NCBI GenBank assembly: GCA_910578855.1
Contig: CAJTRV010000005.1
Span: 1-64,000, forward strand
Origin: an uncultured Bacilli bacterium
GTDB lineage: Bacteria > Bacillota_I > Bacilli_A > RF39 > UBA660
Length of the DNA: 64,000 nt
Reading direction: 5' to 3'
This document shows positions 26,492-35,514 of this stretch, in pieces (the first letter of the stretch is position 1; each line of letters starts with the position of its first letter). The position numbers and the translations under genes are program-made. The notes under the pieces are model-generated. The model was not told the origin of the DNA. It saw nothing but the letters and a program-made list of their open reading frames with translations, and ran no database searches.

Positions 26492-28456
26492 TTAAAATTT
26501 AATATACTGACCCGTATCATACATCGTTCCATTTACTTCAAGATAAATGGAATAAGCCCCACTTAATCCTTCTGCATTCACATATTTGGTTACCATAATC
26601 CCGTTTTCATCTTCCTCTTCACTAAAGACATCGACACAAAGAGCGGTATATGGTTTTTTACTAATTTTCATCTGATATATATAAGAACGAAAGTTTTGAT
26701 ACAACATAATATTTACTTGATCCGTTTTTTTAAACTTTCCCGTTACTACCAAACGATCAATCTCTTTGGTAATCTTTAATTGGTGTTGATCTGCTATCGC
26801 ACTTGTTTTTTTCTTAGACATCACCCAACCATATTTGGTTTTCGTTACTGGCGTCTTTCCTAACGTTCCAAGTCGTCTAGCTTTCCCTAGGTGAAAATCC
26901 TCTGTTTCCGGATATACACCCATTTTTTCAACCCGGTAATTGTTTGTTGGTAGTTTCAATTCAAAGATCACTTCACCTTCTAATAATTCCACCGTATCAG
27001 ATACTAAAGTCGCATTCTTACTAAAGCCTGCTGGTTGGTTGGAATTTTTTCCATCAACATAAACAATTCCCCCAGAATGAACAATATAATGGTTTTGATC
27101 TAAGTAATCAACATCAGAAATATAAGGAGAATAAAATTCACTACCTCGGTCTTTCCCATACTCCCATACTTGTTCAATCGTCATCTGCTTTGGATCAATT
27201 CGATACATGACCCCTCTAGTATAACTATCACTCGCTTTGACGTACTGGTCTTTTTCTTTCGACTTATTATTTCCATTGTCTAACAGGAAGACATATCCTT
27301 CAGGCGTGATCATGGCCGCGTGCTGACTCCATTGCCATTCAAAATCATCTCCAACTGGTTGAAAGAAATATTTTTGGTATTCATCGCTCCAATTGGTCGG
27401 ATCACCAATGATCCAGTTTAATGTCCCCGTTTGATAATCGAGATTAATCACCGCATCTTGGTGACGCCCAGACAAAGTAATCGAATTGGTTTTTTCATCG
27501 TACCATACGGCGTTATTATGAAACCAATCATATTCAGTCCAGTTCTCACTTTTTCCATCTTCAGTATTTAAAATATCTTTTAAATCAAAGGTTTTTACAA
27601 CCTTACCAGTTTTGCGATCAAGTTCAACAATATAATCTTCAACCGTCCCATTGCTACTTGTAAAATCATCACTAGCGACTAACAAGTTGCCATTTGGCAT
27701 CTCAAAATAGTCATGATGATATCCACCAGGCAAGCTATATTCAGTATAGATTTTTCCGAGCATATCAATTTCATATAATCCCGTCATATAATATGGCGTA
27801 TTGATCAAGCGATCAGTACTGACCAGCATATGACCATTTTGTAAACGATCAATCTTCCAAAGAGCATAGTTAGTCAAATACCAACGAATATCACCATTAC
27901 TATCATAACTACAAGTATAGCCCATACTAGATGGGGTAAAAAAGTATAAATCATTGGTTAGCTTATCTTTATCCGCATATACCTCGGTTGGTAAAGCCAC
28001 ATCGTCTGGTAATGCTTCAGTTTGAATCAACAGTGTTTTTTCTTTCATTGTTCCTGCTGATTCATATTCGATTATCACTTTATTTTCTTGACCTGCATAA
28101 AGACCATAAATCGGCAAATAATGTTTCTTATTCTTTTTAAATGTATTATGAAACGTACTTTGTTCATCTTTTCCCTGAATGGTAACTCTAGGTGTAACAG
28201 CCTCTTCCGTCGTAAAGATCACTAAAGCTGTCAATGGGGCATTCCCATAAGGATTAACAATCACCTCAGGTTCATCAAAAGTTGCGGTAACACCGCTATA
28301 GTGTTTCTCCCGTTCTTGTTGTTGTATGATTATATCATCTTGGAGTACAAGTTCTTTTTGATTCATGTTTCTTTTATGATAAATCAAACTAATACTTATT
28401 ATTGACAAAATTAGTGCTCCTATCACACCACCAATCATTATCGATTTTTGTTTCAT
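26492..28456 (-). CDS. Aryl-sulfate sulfotransferase-like protein
   Basis: 654 residues. An N-terminal membrane helix (about 7-27) anchors a large extracytoplasmic beta-propeller. Histidine/arginine clusters in the right order for arylsulfotransferase (ASST) are seen: GYHHDYFEM, WFHNNAVWY, SGRHQDAVI, and SQHAAMI near residue 295. In the E. coli enzyme such residues carry sulfate from one phenol to another without PAPS. A C-terminal extra beta-domain follows. ASST-like proteins occur in gut Firmicutes; substrates here are unknown. The gene stands alone upstream of the proS region, with a GGAGG-type ribosome site (AAAGGAGGAAAT). Confidence 0.82.
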   Translation of the reverse strand: MKQKSIMIGGVIGALILSIISISLIYHKRNMNQKELVLQDDIIIQQQEREKHYSGVTATFDEPEVIVNPYGNAPLTALVIFTTEEAVTPRVTIQGKDEQSTFHNTFKKNKKHYLPIYGLYAGQENKVIIEYESAGTMKEKTLLIQTEALPDDVALPTEVYADKDKLTNDLYFFTPSSMGYTCSYDSNGDIRWYLTNYALWKIDRLQNGHMLVSTDRLINTPYYMTGLYEIDMLGKIYTEYSLPGGYHHDYFEMPNGNLLVASDDFTSSNGTVEDYIVELDRKTGKVVKTFDLKDILNTEDGKSENWTEYDWFHNNAVWYDEKTNSITLSGRHQDAVINLDYQTGTLNWIIGDPTNWSDEYQKYFFQPVGDDFEWQWSQHAAMITPEGYVFLLDNGNNKSKEKDQYVKASDSYTRGVMYRIDPKQMTIEQVWEYGKDRGSEFYSPYISDVDYLDQNHYIVHSGGIVYVDGKNSNQPAGFSKNATLVSDTVELLEGEVIFELKLPTNNYRVEKMGVYPETEDFHLGKARRLGTLGKTPVTKTKYGWVMSKKKTSAIADQHQLKITKEIDRLVVTGKFKKTDQVNIMLYQNFRSYIYQMKISKKPYTALCVDVFSEEEDENGIMVTKYVNAEGLSGAYSIYLEVNGTMYDTGQYIKF

Positions 28457-28523
28457 TTTATTTCCTCCTTTTCCCTTTTTATGTTACCGAACTCGTTCAA
28501 GAAAGGCAATCACGCGGAGGTTG

Positions 28524-28547
28524 AAAAAACTCAACCACTGGTTGAGT
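28524..28547 (-). terminator. Terminator of the XRE-type regulator gene
   Basis: A perfect 8-bp stem ACTCAACC/GGTTGAGT with a 3-base loop and six T; the TAA stop enters the 5' arm. Confidence 0.85.
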
Positions 28548-29242
28548 TAGTTATTACAAGCACTTAAGGATAACGGTATTTGATAGGTTGTCACTTTGTT
28601 ATTCGAATCAGTAGCCTTTATTTCTAAGTAAAGACTATCTTCTGAATAAGTTGAACATTGATTAGAAAAATTATCAAGATGAAATGTTATATTGGTTAAA
28701 AATTGTGATAATGTTGTCTTCTTCTGAGTATGCTCAACTTGTCCAAGTGCAGTAATGGTATTACCTTGTTTTTCATAGAGTGTACACACTATATCATCGT
28801 AAGCCGTATGATCTTTTTCTCCACACTGTTCAATATTCGATAGATAGAGATTAGATTTCTGCCGATTATAAGCCAAACTACCCGATATTTTGAATGTATC
28901 ACAGTTCGCAGAAACCGTTTTAAATTCAAAGTTATTGTCTTGAAACAAGGTTATTCCAAGTAGACATAGTAATATCATGATAATAATGACTAATAATCCC
29001 CGTAATCGTTTTAAGTTTTTTTGCTTTCGCGGAATAATTTGCCCTTCTAATACTTCTTCCAACTGAATATCAAAATCTTCACAGATCTGTTTTAATAAAG
29101 CGATATCAGGCATATTCTTTCCCGTTTCCCATTTTGAAACCGCCTGATAGGTAACATGATATTTTTCGGCAAAAGCCGCCTGTGTAAGATGATGCTTACG
29201 GCGTAATTCCCGAATTCGTTGCCCAATTGTTTCCTGATCCAT
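28547..29242 (-). CDS. XRE-family regulator with membrane anchor and outer domain
   Basis: 231 residues. An XRE-type helix-turn-helix is at about 8-60 (LTQAAFAEKYHVTYQAVSKWETG). A membrane helix (about 83-103) leads to an extracytoplasmic beta-rich domain (105-225) with several cysteines. Transmembrane XRE regulators may sense the outside and act on DNA directly. It follows the DUF2207 gene on the same strand by about 90 bases and may respond to envelope changes; that link is an inference. Own terminator follows. Confidence 0.85.
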   Translation of the reverse strand: MDQETIGQRIRELRRKHHLTQAAFAEKYHVTYQAVSKWETGKNMPDIALLKQICEDFDIQLEEVLEGQIIPRKQKNLKRLRGLLVIIIMILLCLLGITLFQDNNFEFKTVSANCDTFKISGSLAYNRQKSNLYLSNIEQCGEKDHTAYDDIVCTLYEKQGNTITALGQVEHTQKKTTLSQFLTNITFHLDNFSNQCSTYSEDSLYLEIKATDSNNKVTTYQIPLSLSACNN

Positions 29243-29333
29243 AACTCACATCCTTACATCTTCATCGATTATAACATGTTTCCCGTAACATTCCAAGATT
29301 TATAAAAAATGTCTCAGGTTTAATAAATAGAGA

Positions 29334-31367
29334 TTACCAGGATCCACCGCCACCTCCGCCAGATCCGCCACCAGATAATCCGCCACCGGATGACCCACTA
29401 CTAGATGATCCACTATTACCTGTGAGGGAAGAAGACGGTGGTTGAAATGATGCGGTTATTCCATCTATAAAGGAATTAAAGTTGCTAAGATCAAAGTCAT
29501 GAGGACTGTCAAGCCATACTGGCTTCGACATCGTAATATTTCTAAATTTCATAACCCATTCAAATGATATTCCTAATGCATAGGTATACGGTAAAATATC
29601 GAAAAAATAGGTTGGGTATTTCGCCACCATCGCTTCTAATCGATCCTTTTCAGCAACCTCTAAAAACGTTCGATAGCCAACGATCTTCCCTAATATCGCT
29701 TGCCCGTAAGGAGTTCGCTTTGGCATCAAAATGATATAAATTATCATACCTATCACACAACTAAGTTGGATCAGAAAGCCCAACAAATAGGCTGGTTCCT
29801 GGCGAAGAAGAATCAGACAGTCAAGATGATATAATAATTTATATACCGCATAGAAAATAACAGAAAGAAGGAGGCAACAAAGGATTAAATTAGATACGAC
29901 CCTTTTAGAAGGGAGTTCGCCTTTTCTTCGGCTATCGGCTAATACCTCTTGCATGACAACGATAATAAAACAAATAATAAGAAATAAAGCGGCGTAAAGA
30001 ACAAACCAAAGAAAATAGTTTTTCGATACAAGTTCTCGCTCAAAGGGAATTACCATAAAAACATAACTGAGCGTCATGAGCAAAGATCCGATTATGACAC
30101 AGCGTTTTGACTTCTTATCAATGATTTTATGGCGATTTTTTCTTTTATTCACCCGTGATGCGATTTTCCTTACAGTCTTATAAAACCTCTGTGTCAAATC
30201 TCTTTCTGTCACCTCAGTAATTTCCTTTACAGGAATATTTCTCGGCCATCTTGCTAGCCGATTACAACTAAATAATCCATAAAAGAACTGCCGTTCATTT
30301 TCATCATTTCCATCATATTCTTTTAATTTGACAATAGTGAAGTTACTGGTGGATGTAAAAAATCCCTGTTTTGTTTTTTTCTCGACGATCTTCAAATAGC
30401 CATGATTTGCAAGATCAAATAGCAGAGAGCCAACATCACCTGGTGTTACTTTACCTTTATATAAAAATCCAATATTTAAGCTATTCATTCCATCAGGAGG
30501 ATAAAACTCCACTGTTTCGATAAAAGGTTCATCTCTCCCATAACGGTTCCACAACCAGGCAATGACAATCAAACATAAAAGTGGCATCAGATAACAGATA
30601 TATACTAAAAAAGGAATTTTTAAACTACTACCAACAAAGTAATCTTTTGGAAGGTCGCAACGAATTGTTAAAGCTTCATGTGGACTTAAAATTCCATTAT
30701 AGCGCCCAGTAATTACATTATCGATTACCTGGTATTCGATTTTATCATTGATCGTCGAACCATAGGTTCCTGATGAAAAGCCTAGTTTACTACTATCAAA
30801 TGACTTTGGCATGGTAACAGAAAAGGTAACATTGCCAATTACCGTATCCCAGTCTATTCCGATAATATTATAATATAATTCATCACGATCTTTTAACGGA
30901 TCTTTTCCAAGGTGATATGTATACTGAATGACATATTGCTGATCCCCAGTAAGGGTCCTATTCTCTGAACCAATTTTTATTTTATAATCGCCAGTTCCTA
31001 GGCTTGTCTGATATGGATGATTCACTTTTAAATTAGTTACTTTGGTTCGATTCTCAGAAGTTGTCCCATCTAATCGCTTCACAGTATTCCGTAACGGAAG
31101 TGTTCGATAGATTCCATGCTTAGGCCTGTTAAAGTGAACATCAAGTTTTTCTGTAATATCAAAGCTATTGTTTTCGTTAACAACGATGTTAATATCGTAA
31201 CGATCAATTACATAGTCATAACTATGATAAAGGGTGCTTTTACTTGGCGTTGTGAAAGTGGGATCAATTGTTTCACTTGGAAAAGCCTCAATCCTAGTTA
31301 CAAATGATAACATCAGAAATAGAAAAAAACAAGCGAACAATGATGTTTTAATTATCTTTTTTTGCAT
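29334..31367 (-). CDS. DUF2207-domain membrane protein with Gly/Ser-rich tail
   Basis: 677 residues. An N-terminal signal/anchor helix (about 9-29), a DUF2207 domain (about 45-250: YDINIVVNENNSFDITEKLDV), a helix near 258-278, a cytoplasmic stretch, three or four more helices (about 420-550), and a Gly/Ser-rich end finishing in GGSW. This layout and its neighbour LemA are typical of the DUF2207-LemA pair found in many bacteria. The function is unknown; a role in membrane homeostasis or signalling is often proposed. It starts 7 bases after lemA's end, so one operon. Confidence 0.9.
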   Translation of the reverse strand: MQKKIIKTSLFACFFLFLMLSFVTRIEAFPSETIDPTFTTPSKSTLYHSYDYVIDRYDINIVVNENNSFDITEKLDVHFNRPKHGIYRTLPLRNTVKRLDGTTSENRTKVTNLKVNHPYQTSLGTGDYKIKIGSENRTLTGDQQYVIQYTYHLGKDPLKDRDELYYNIIGIDWDTVIGNVTFSVTMPKSFDSSKLGFSSGTYGSTINDKIEYQVIDNVITGRYNGILSPHEALTIRCDLPKDYFVGSSLKIPFLVYICYLMPLLCLIVIAWLWNRYGRDEPFIETVEFYPPDGMNSLNIGFLYKGKVTPGDVGSLLFDLANHGYLKIVEKKTKQGFFTSTSNFTIVKLKEYDGNDENERQFFYGLFSCNRLARWPRNIPVKEITEVTERDLTQRFYKTVRKIASRVNKRKNRHKIIDKKSKRCVIIGSLLMTLSYVFMVIPFERELVSKNYFLWFVLYAALFLIICFIIVVMQEVLADSRRKGELPSKRVVSNLILCCLLLSVIFYAVYKLLYHLDCLILLRQEPAYLLGFLIQLSCVIGMIIYIILMPKRTPYGQAILGKIVGYRTFLEVAEKDRLEAMVAKYPTYFFDILPYTYALGISFEWVMKFRNITMSKPVWLDSPHDFDLSNFNSFIDGITASFQPPSSSLTGNSGSSSSGSSGGGLSGGGSGGGGGGSW

Positions 31368-31374
31368 CGTTTCC

Positions 31375-31923
31375 CTACCATTCTATTTTAATACTTTCCC
31401 GATCTTGAGCATTTGCCATAAACATCGGTTTACTCTTATATCCTAATAATTTAGCAATCAAATTACTTGGAAACATCTCAATTTTATCATTCCATAACCG
31501 CACTGTTCCATTGTAGTACTTTCGAGCACTAGCAATATCATTTTCTATACTGGTAAGCGCAGCATTTAAATTTTGAAAATTCTCGCTGGCTTTTAACACA
31601 GGATATTGCTCTGCTAGAAGCATCATTCGGCTGATTGATTGATTCAGCTCGGCATTGGTTTTTAACTTATCTGCATCAGACATAGTATCATAAGAACTAT
31701 TTCTAAGATTGATCACCTCAGTCAAAGTCTCTTTTTCATAGGCAGCATATTCTTTCGTAACAGTAACAAGATTAGGAATTAAATCCCAGCGTTTTTTTAG
31801 GTAAACATCCATAGTTGCAAAGGCTTCGTTCACCCGATTATTCAATTTTACTAATTGATTATAAATACCAAAACAATAGATTATTATTATCACAATGATG
31901 GCAATGATGATATAAACGATCAT
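31375..31923 (-). CDS. LemA family protein
   Basis: 182 residues. One N-terminal membrane helix (about 2-22), then a helical bundle with the LemA pattern LNNRVNEAFATMDVYLKKRWDLIPNLV and later AELNQSISRMMLLAEQYP. LemA proteins form a four-helix coiled bundle facing the outside or cytoplasm, of unknown function. GGAGGAAG precedes the ATG at a good distance. First gene of the operon with the DUF2207 protein. Confidence 0.95.
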   Translation of the reverse strand: MIVYIIIAIIVIIIIYCFGIYNQLVKLNNRVNEAFATMDVYLKKRWDLIPNLVTVTKEYAAYEKETLTEVINLRNSSYDTMSDADKLKTNAELNQSISRMMLLAEQYPVLKASENFQNLNAALTSIENDIASARKYYNGTVRLWNDKIEMFPSNLIAKLLGYKSKPMFMANAQDRESIKIEW

Positions 31924-32068
31924 ATAACTTCCTCCTTATTATTATAATGAATCAATATTCATACCAAAAGTATACCACATTTTCCCAATGTTTTTCCATA
32001 AATACGCTATTTATGTCGAATATTGCTGATTTTTAAAATTTAAAAAAGAATTAGTATTCTAATTCCTC

Positions 32069-32629
32069 TTATTCACAAGTACCATCGATCGCATTCATAT
32101 ATGATGTCACAGCTTTCGCACTCCCAGTGATATCAGCATAATCGATTTCAGCTTGTAACACTGACTGTATTTTCTTATTACAATTAGAACAATTAAAATA
32201 GCCATCACTTCCAAGGGAAATAAGATAATCTTGATCCCCTACTTGACAGCGAAGGGTTACTTCCTCATTTGATGAAACGTTCGTCTCCTTACGCATTATC
32301 ATAAATAGGCATAACGCCATCACATCAATGATGACAAACACCAAAAACAAAATACCCAGTCCCTTGATTAATTTGATAATAAGGCCGACTAGTCGTTCTG
32401 TGTTGCTCATCTTTTGGACCAAGATATCACTGGTATCATGACCCAACATTTCATCGACACTCCGATGAAATGTCTTCGCTAGAAAGATTAATTGCTCAGG
32501 ATTAGGAGCAGTCACACCTAGTTCCCAGTTGGACATTGTCTGTCTTGTCACTCCAACCATTTCCGCCAATTGCTCTTGTGAAAGATTTTGTTCTTTGCGA
32601 AGATTCGCAATATGTTCTCCTAATTTCAT
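32069..32629 (-). CDS. XRE-family regulator with C-terminal membrane helix
   Basis: About 186 residues. An N-terminal XRE helix-turn-helix (LSQEQLAEMVGVTRQTMSNWELG, about 11-35), a linker, one membrane helix (about 85-107), then a short outer or luminal domain with four cysteines (CQVG, CSNCNK, CE), possibly disulfide- or zinc-bound. The start at 32629 is chosen for the AAAGGAG site upstream. Similar in design to the regulator at 28547-29242 but only distantly alike in sequence. It lies upstream of lemA on the same strand, by about 145 bases; whether it controls that operon is unknown. Confidence 0.86.
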   Translation of the reverse strand: MKLGEHIANLRKEQNLSQEQLAEMVGVTRQTMSNWELGVTAPNPEQLIFLAKTFHRSVDEMLGHDTSDILVQKMSNTERLVGLIIKLIKGLGILFLVFVIIDVMALCLFMIMRKETNVSSNEEVTLRCQVGDQDYLISLGSDGYFNCSNCNKKIQSVLQAEIDYADITGSAKAVTSYMNAIDGTCE

Positions 32630-32718
32630 TGTTTCTCCTTTCACCAACATGATAGCAAATAGGACTTAATTATACCACCAAATTTATTTGGAAATAACGC
32701 CAATCATTTTAACATAAA

Positions 32719-32970
32719 CTATTTTTTTATTCTATGAGCAGTGATAATGGTATTGCTATATACGTTGATTGTTATGATAACTTGCTGAGTATTCGCGTAC
32801 CAGTTTTTCCCTTTTCGGGTAACAACACAGCTCGGGCTCTGAATTATCTTGCGGCACCAAGCAACTACATCATCAACTGAAAGAGAAAGATTCCGTTTGA
32901 TTCGTTCGACTCCTAATTCTGTTGTATGTAACTTATGCAAGCTTGCCAGTAACAATTCCCTTTGCTCCAT
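32719..32970 (-). CDS. DUF3781-family small protein
   Basis: 83 residues. HTTELGVERIKRNL and the end RKGKNWYANTQQVIITINVYS followed by TIITAHRIKK fit the DUF3781 family, small cytoplasmic proteins of unknown function seen in Firmicutes. No membrane segment. Directly upstream lies a decayed beta-lactamase-like fragment whose frame runs up to this gene's start, so the two are probably remnants of one locus rearrangement. Confidence 0.8.
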   Translation of the reverse strand: MEQRELLLASLHKLHTTELGVERIKRNLSLSVDDVVAWCRKIIQSPSCVVTRKGKNWYANTQQVIITINVYSNTIITAHRIKK

Positions 32971-32974
32971 TTAT

Positions 32975-33240
32975 TTCACTTTGATCTTGATTGCCCTTCA
33001 CCAATTTATTCGCTACAATATTATCACTTAAAATAATCATTAGTGTGGCATAATCTTTTGGTGTTAACCTTGAACCATAATTAAGACAACTCATAATTCC
33101 TGAATTCACCCCGGAAACATTATCTTTCCTCTCATAGATAAATTCATTATCAAAGTGTTTCTCACCTTTATAAACTTGTTTGTTGACTAAAATGATCTAT
33201 TGCTTGGCATCGGAAAAATGATTACAATCAATAGAAATCC
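32975..33240 (-). pseudogene. Decayed class A beta-lactamase-like serine hydrolase
   Basis: Translation of the minus strand from about 33187 gives KQVYKGEKHFDNEFIYERK, then SGIMSCLNYGSRLTPKDYAT followed by LMIILSDNIVANKLV. This matches the middle of class A beta-lactamase-like hydrolases (G-x-L...LT-x-DLATLMI-x-SDN). A stop near 33195 and a shifted FPMPSN fragment just upstream suggest that the N-terminal part with the SxxK motif is frameshifted. No KTG-type C-terminal motif remains, because the DUF3781 gene follows. Confidence 0.6.
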
Positions 33241-33285
33241 AAAAATATTCTAATAATTTATTATCTATTTTTTAGCTTGTTTCCC

Positions 33286-33837
33286 CTAATATTCTGTCCG
33301 GACCTCAAATATTACCACCTTTTCCTGATGTACTCCCAAGGGGATATCATAAACACAAAATTCAATAATCATATCGAATAATTGATGTTTAAAAACATAA
33401 TCAATCACATCATTTAATCCCGGAATATATTTCACCCGTCGATCGAATAGATCTGTTTTTAAAAAAATATTAGGCTCACAAAAATTTCGATGATTACTCT
33501 CTTTAGCAAATGACCCACTAAGTGTAAACTCCATCTCCCTAGTAAATTCCAACTCACCAAGTAATACTTTATGATCCAAATAATTATAAGACGCAACATC
33601 GAGACCCAGGATCGTATACTCATGAATATGCTTATAAACCTCTTCTTTGGTTAAATTATAATAGACCTTTCCGCCAGTTCTTGTTTTATCTTTTAAAATG
33701 TAATAGGTTTCTAGATGATCATCAAGATATTTTTTTATATCAGCAATTTGTGTATGATAAAACACTTCTTCACCAAAATAATTTAGATGATGTGTTTTGA
33801 TATATTTAATACTTTCAAATTTGTTTCTAATTTTCAT
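33286..33837 (-). CDS. Unknown conserved-type protein, 183 residues
   Basis: No family recognised. Even composition, no membrane helix, no cysteine pair. It contains an acidic/aromatic pattern (EEVYKHIHEYTILGLDVASYNYLD) and a beta-rich end (LGVHQEKVVIFEVRTEY). It lies 30 bases after the LD-carboxypeptidase gene on the same strand, so cotranscription is likely and a peptidoglycan- or peptide-related role is possible but unproven. No strong ribosome site is visible near the ATG; a GGATTGGTGTG stretch is a weak candidate. Confidence 0.7.
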   Translation of the reverse strand: MKIRNKFESIKYIKTHHLNYFGEEVFYHTQIADIKKYLDDHLETYYILKDKTRTGGKVYYNLTKEEVYKHIHEYTILGLDVASYNYLDHKVLLGELEFTREMEFTLSGSFAKESNHRNFCEPNIFLKTDLFDRRVKYIPGLNDVIDYVFKHQLFDMIIEFCVYDIPLGVHQEKVVIFEVRTEY

Positions 33838-33867
33838 AGCAACACACCAATCCTTTTTAACAATTCC

Positions 33868-34881
33868 CTAATCTAAATAAAAGGAGATCTTACCACAACC
33901 ACCTTCTGAGGTGACAGATGCAAGAGCGCCATTTATTATCGTCATTCGTGGAGCAACATGTCCGATATCAGCATTGACAATAATAGGAATTTGAAGCATT
34001 TCTAACGAAGAGCGAATTGCTTCTAAAAATGATATGTCATAATTGCTAGCATTCGTCGCACTCCGACCAAAAATAATTCCCTTACAGTATTGAAACCATC
34101 CATTATCTCGAAACTTCCACAATGTTCGAATTAGTTGCTCACTAGTAAATTCACAATTATCAAAATACCATATAATTCCATCCTGTTTATATGTTTCAAT
34201 AAACTTCTTCGTCTTATCAAAGCGGGTTCCGAATAAGTCATTTAATAAATCGATGCAACCACCAATCATTCGTCCTTTCATTGTAATTACTTTCTCTGGT
34301 GTTAAATTTTCCCAATATACATTCTGGGTTAAAGTATATGGCTCAGTTCCTGTAACAAACGGGAGATACGCGTTTTCATATTGATCAAAACTATATTGGG
34401 GTTTTATATTTCCCTTTAAAAACTCTAAATTATTTTGAAGGGATGAGTGCCAAGGTTTCATCCCAAAGTTGCAAAAATTATCGCCATAGATAGTCGCAAT
34501 ATCTAAGTTTGTCGTAATGGTATATAAAAGCCCCGTCGGATCGGAATACCCCTGTAACCATTTTGGATGTTTTGCGATGATGGAAAAATCGACATCAGAT
34601 AACATTTCAAGAAGAAAATCACCACCTTCAGCACACATGATGATATCAACATCATCATTTAAAAATAACGATTCTAACTGCCGAGCCTGTTCTTTACTAG
34701 AACTACTTCTTCCTTTAACGCTTGTTCTAACATTAGGAGTCAGAATAACTTTAAATTGTATTTGCTGAAACGTTTTGATCGCCTGATCCAACCGATGAAT
34801 CTTTTTCAGTTTGGTTATTCCATCAGAGGGGGCTGTTACACCAATCGTTCCACCTGATGTTAAAAATTTTGGATAGTGCAT
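33868..34881 (-). CDS. LD-carboxypeptidase, S66 peptidase family
   Basis: 337 residues. S66 family enzymes remove terminal D-alanine from murein tetrapeptides during cell-wall recycling or, as MccF, hydrolyse microcin-type peptides. The catalytic serine lies in GYSDPTG (Ser113), with the family glutamate in FDNCEFT and histidine in ADIGHVAP. The N-terminal GGTIGVTAPSDG is the usual opening. Cytoplasmic, no signal peptide. GGAGTGATACC precedes the start. The downstream 183-residue gene may share the transcript. Confidence 0.93.
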   Translation of the reverse strand: MHYPKFLTSGGTIGVTAPSDGITKLKKIHRLDQAIKTFQQIQFKVILTPNVRTSVKGRSSSSKEQARQLESLFLNDDVDIIMCAEGGDFLLEMLSDVDFSIIAKHPKWLQGYSDPTGLLYTITTNLDIATIYGDNFCNFGMKPWHSSLQNNLEFLKGNIKPQYSFDQYENAYLPFVTGTEPYTLTQNVYWENLTPEKVITMKGRMIGGCIDLLNDLFGTRFDKTKKFIETYKQDGIIWYFDNCEFTSEQLIRTLWKFRDNGWFQYCKGIIFGRSATNASNYDISFLEAIRSSLEMLQIPIIVNADIGHVAPRMTIINGALASVTSEGGCGKISFYLD

Positions 34882-34999
34882 GGTATCACTCCTTTTATCT
34901 AATATTATTATACAGGAAAAAAAGATAAATTCCTATCAAATAATTTGAATCCTTCACAACGGTTTGTTATAATAATCACCAACGAAAGGAATGATAAAA

Positions 35000-35366
35000 A
35001 TGAATATCACGGAAACTGAATTACGATGGGTTATCAACCACCACCAAAATAATGACAAGCAAGTATGGAACACTTACACTTATCAATCAGCCTTGCTCCA
35101 AAAGTGCTCTTGCCACTATTAACAAAGGAGATATTCTCTTTTTCCATCGACAATCTCTAAAAGATACTAAACCAACAGTCAATAATAAATATCCTGGTCA
35201 TTGCGGTCTTTATCTTGGGAACAATTCATTTATCCATTGCGTAAAATCACAGGGTAAAGTCGTTATTAGTAATTTCAATCAAACACCCTATTGGCAAAAT
35301 ATTTTGGTTGCCAGTAAAAATATTTTCACTGATGAACAATCGTTTGAAAAAATAAAACACCTCTAA
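35000..35366 (+). pseudogene. Frameshifted NlpC/P60-like peptidase fragment
   Basis: An ATG at 35000 with AACGAAAGGA upstream opens a frame (MNITETELRWVINHHQ) that stops after about 40 codons. A second frame continues from near 35052 with an NlpC/P60 core: INKGDILFFHRQS, then KYPGHCGLYLGNNSFIHC. The region with the catalytic cysteine (a DCS-type motif) is missing or shifted, while the catalytic histidine stretch GHCGLYLG remains. The intact enzyme would cut peptidoglycan peptides; this copy is probably dead. Alternatively the second frame alone is a short functional protein. Confidence 0.6.
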
Positions 35367-35392
35367 AGTGACAAGCAGGTGTTATTTTTTTG
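35356..35392 (+). terminator. Terminator after the NlpC/P60 fragment
   Basis: A 7-bp stem AACACCT/AGGTGTT followed by ATTTTTTTT; the stop codon is within the stem region. Confidence 0.75.
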
Positions 35393-35514
35393 ATGGTTCA
35401 TACAGTGTCAAAGTTTACATCGAAAATATAATAATTATGTAAAATTTACATTTAACAATTATTTTACACCATATAGCATGATATAATGTTTTTAAATTAA
35501 GGAGTGTGAAAAAA

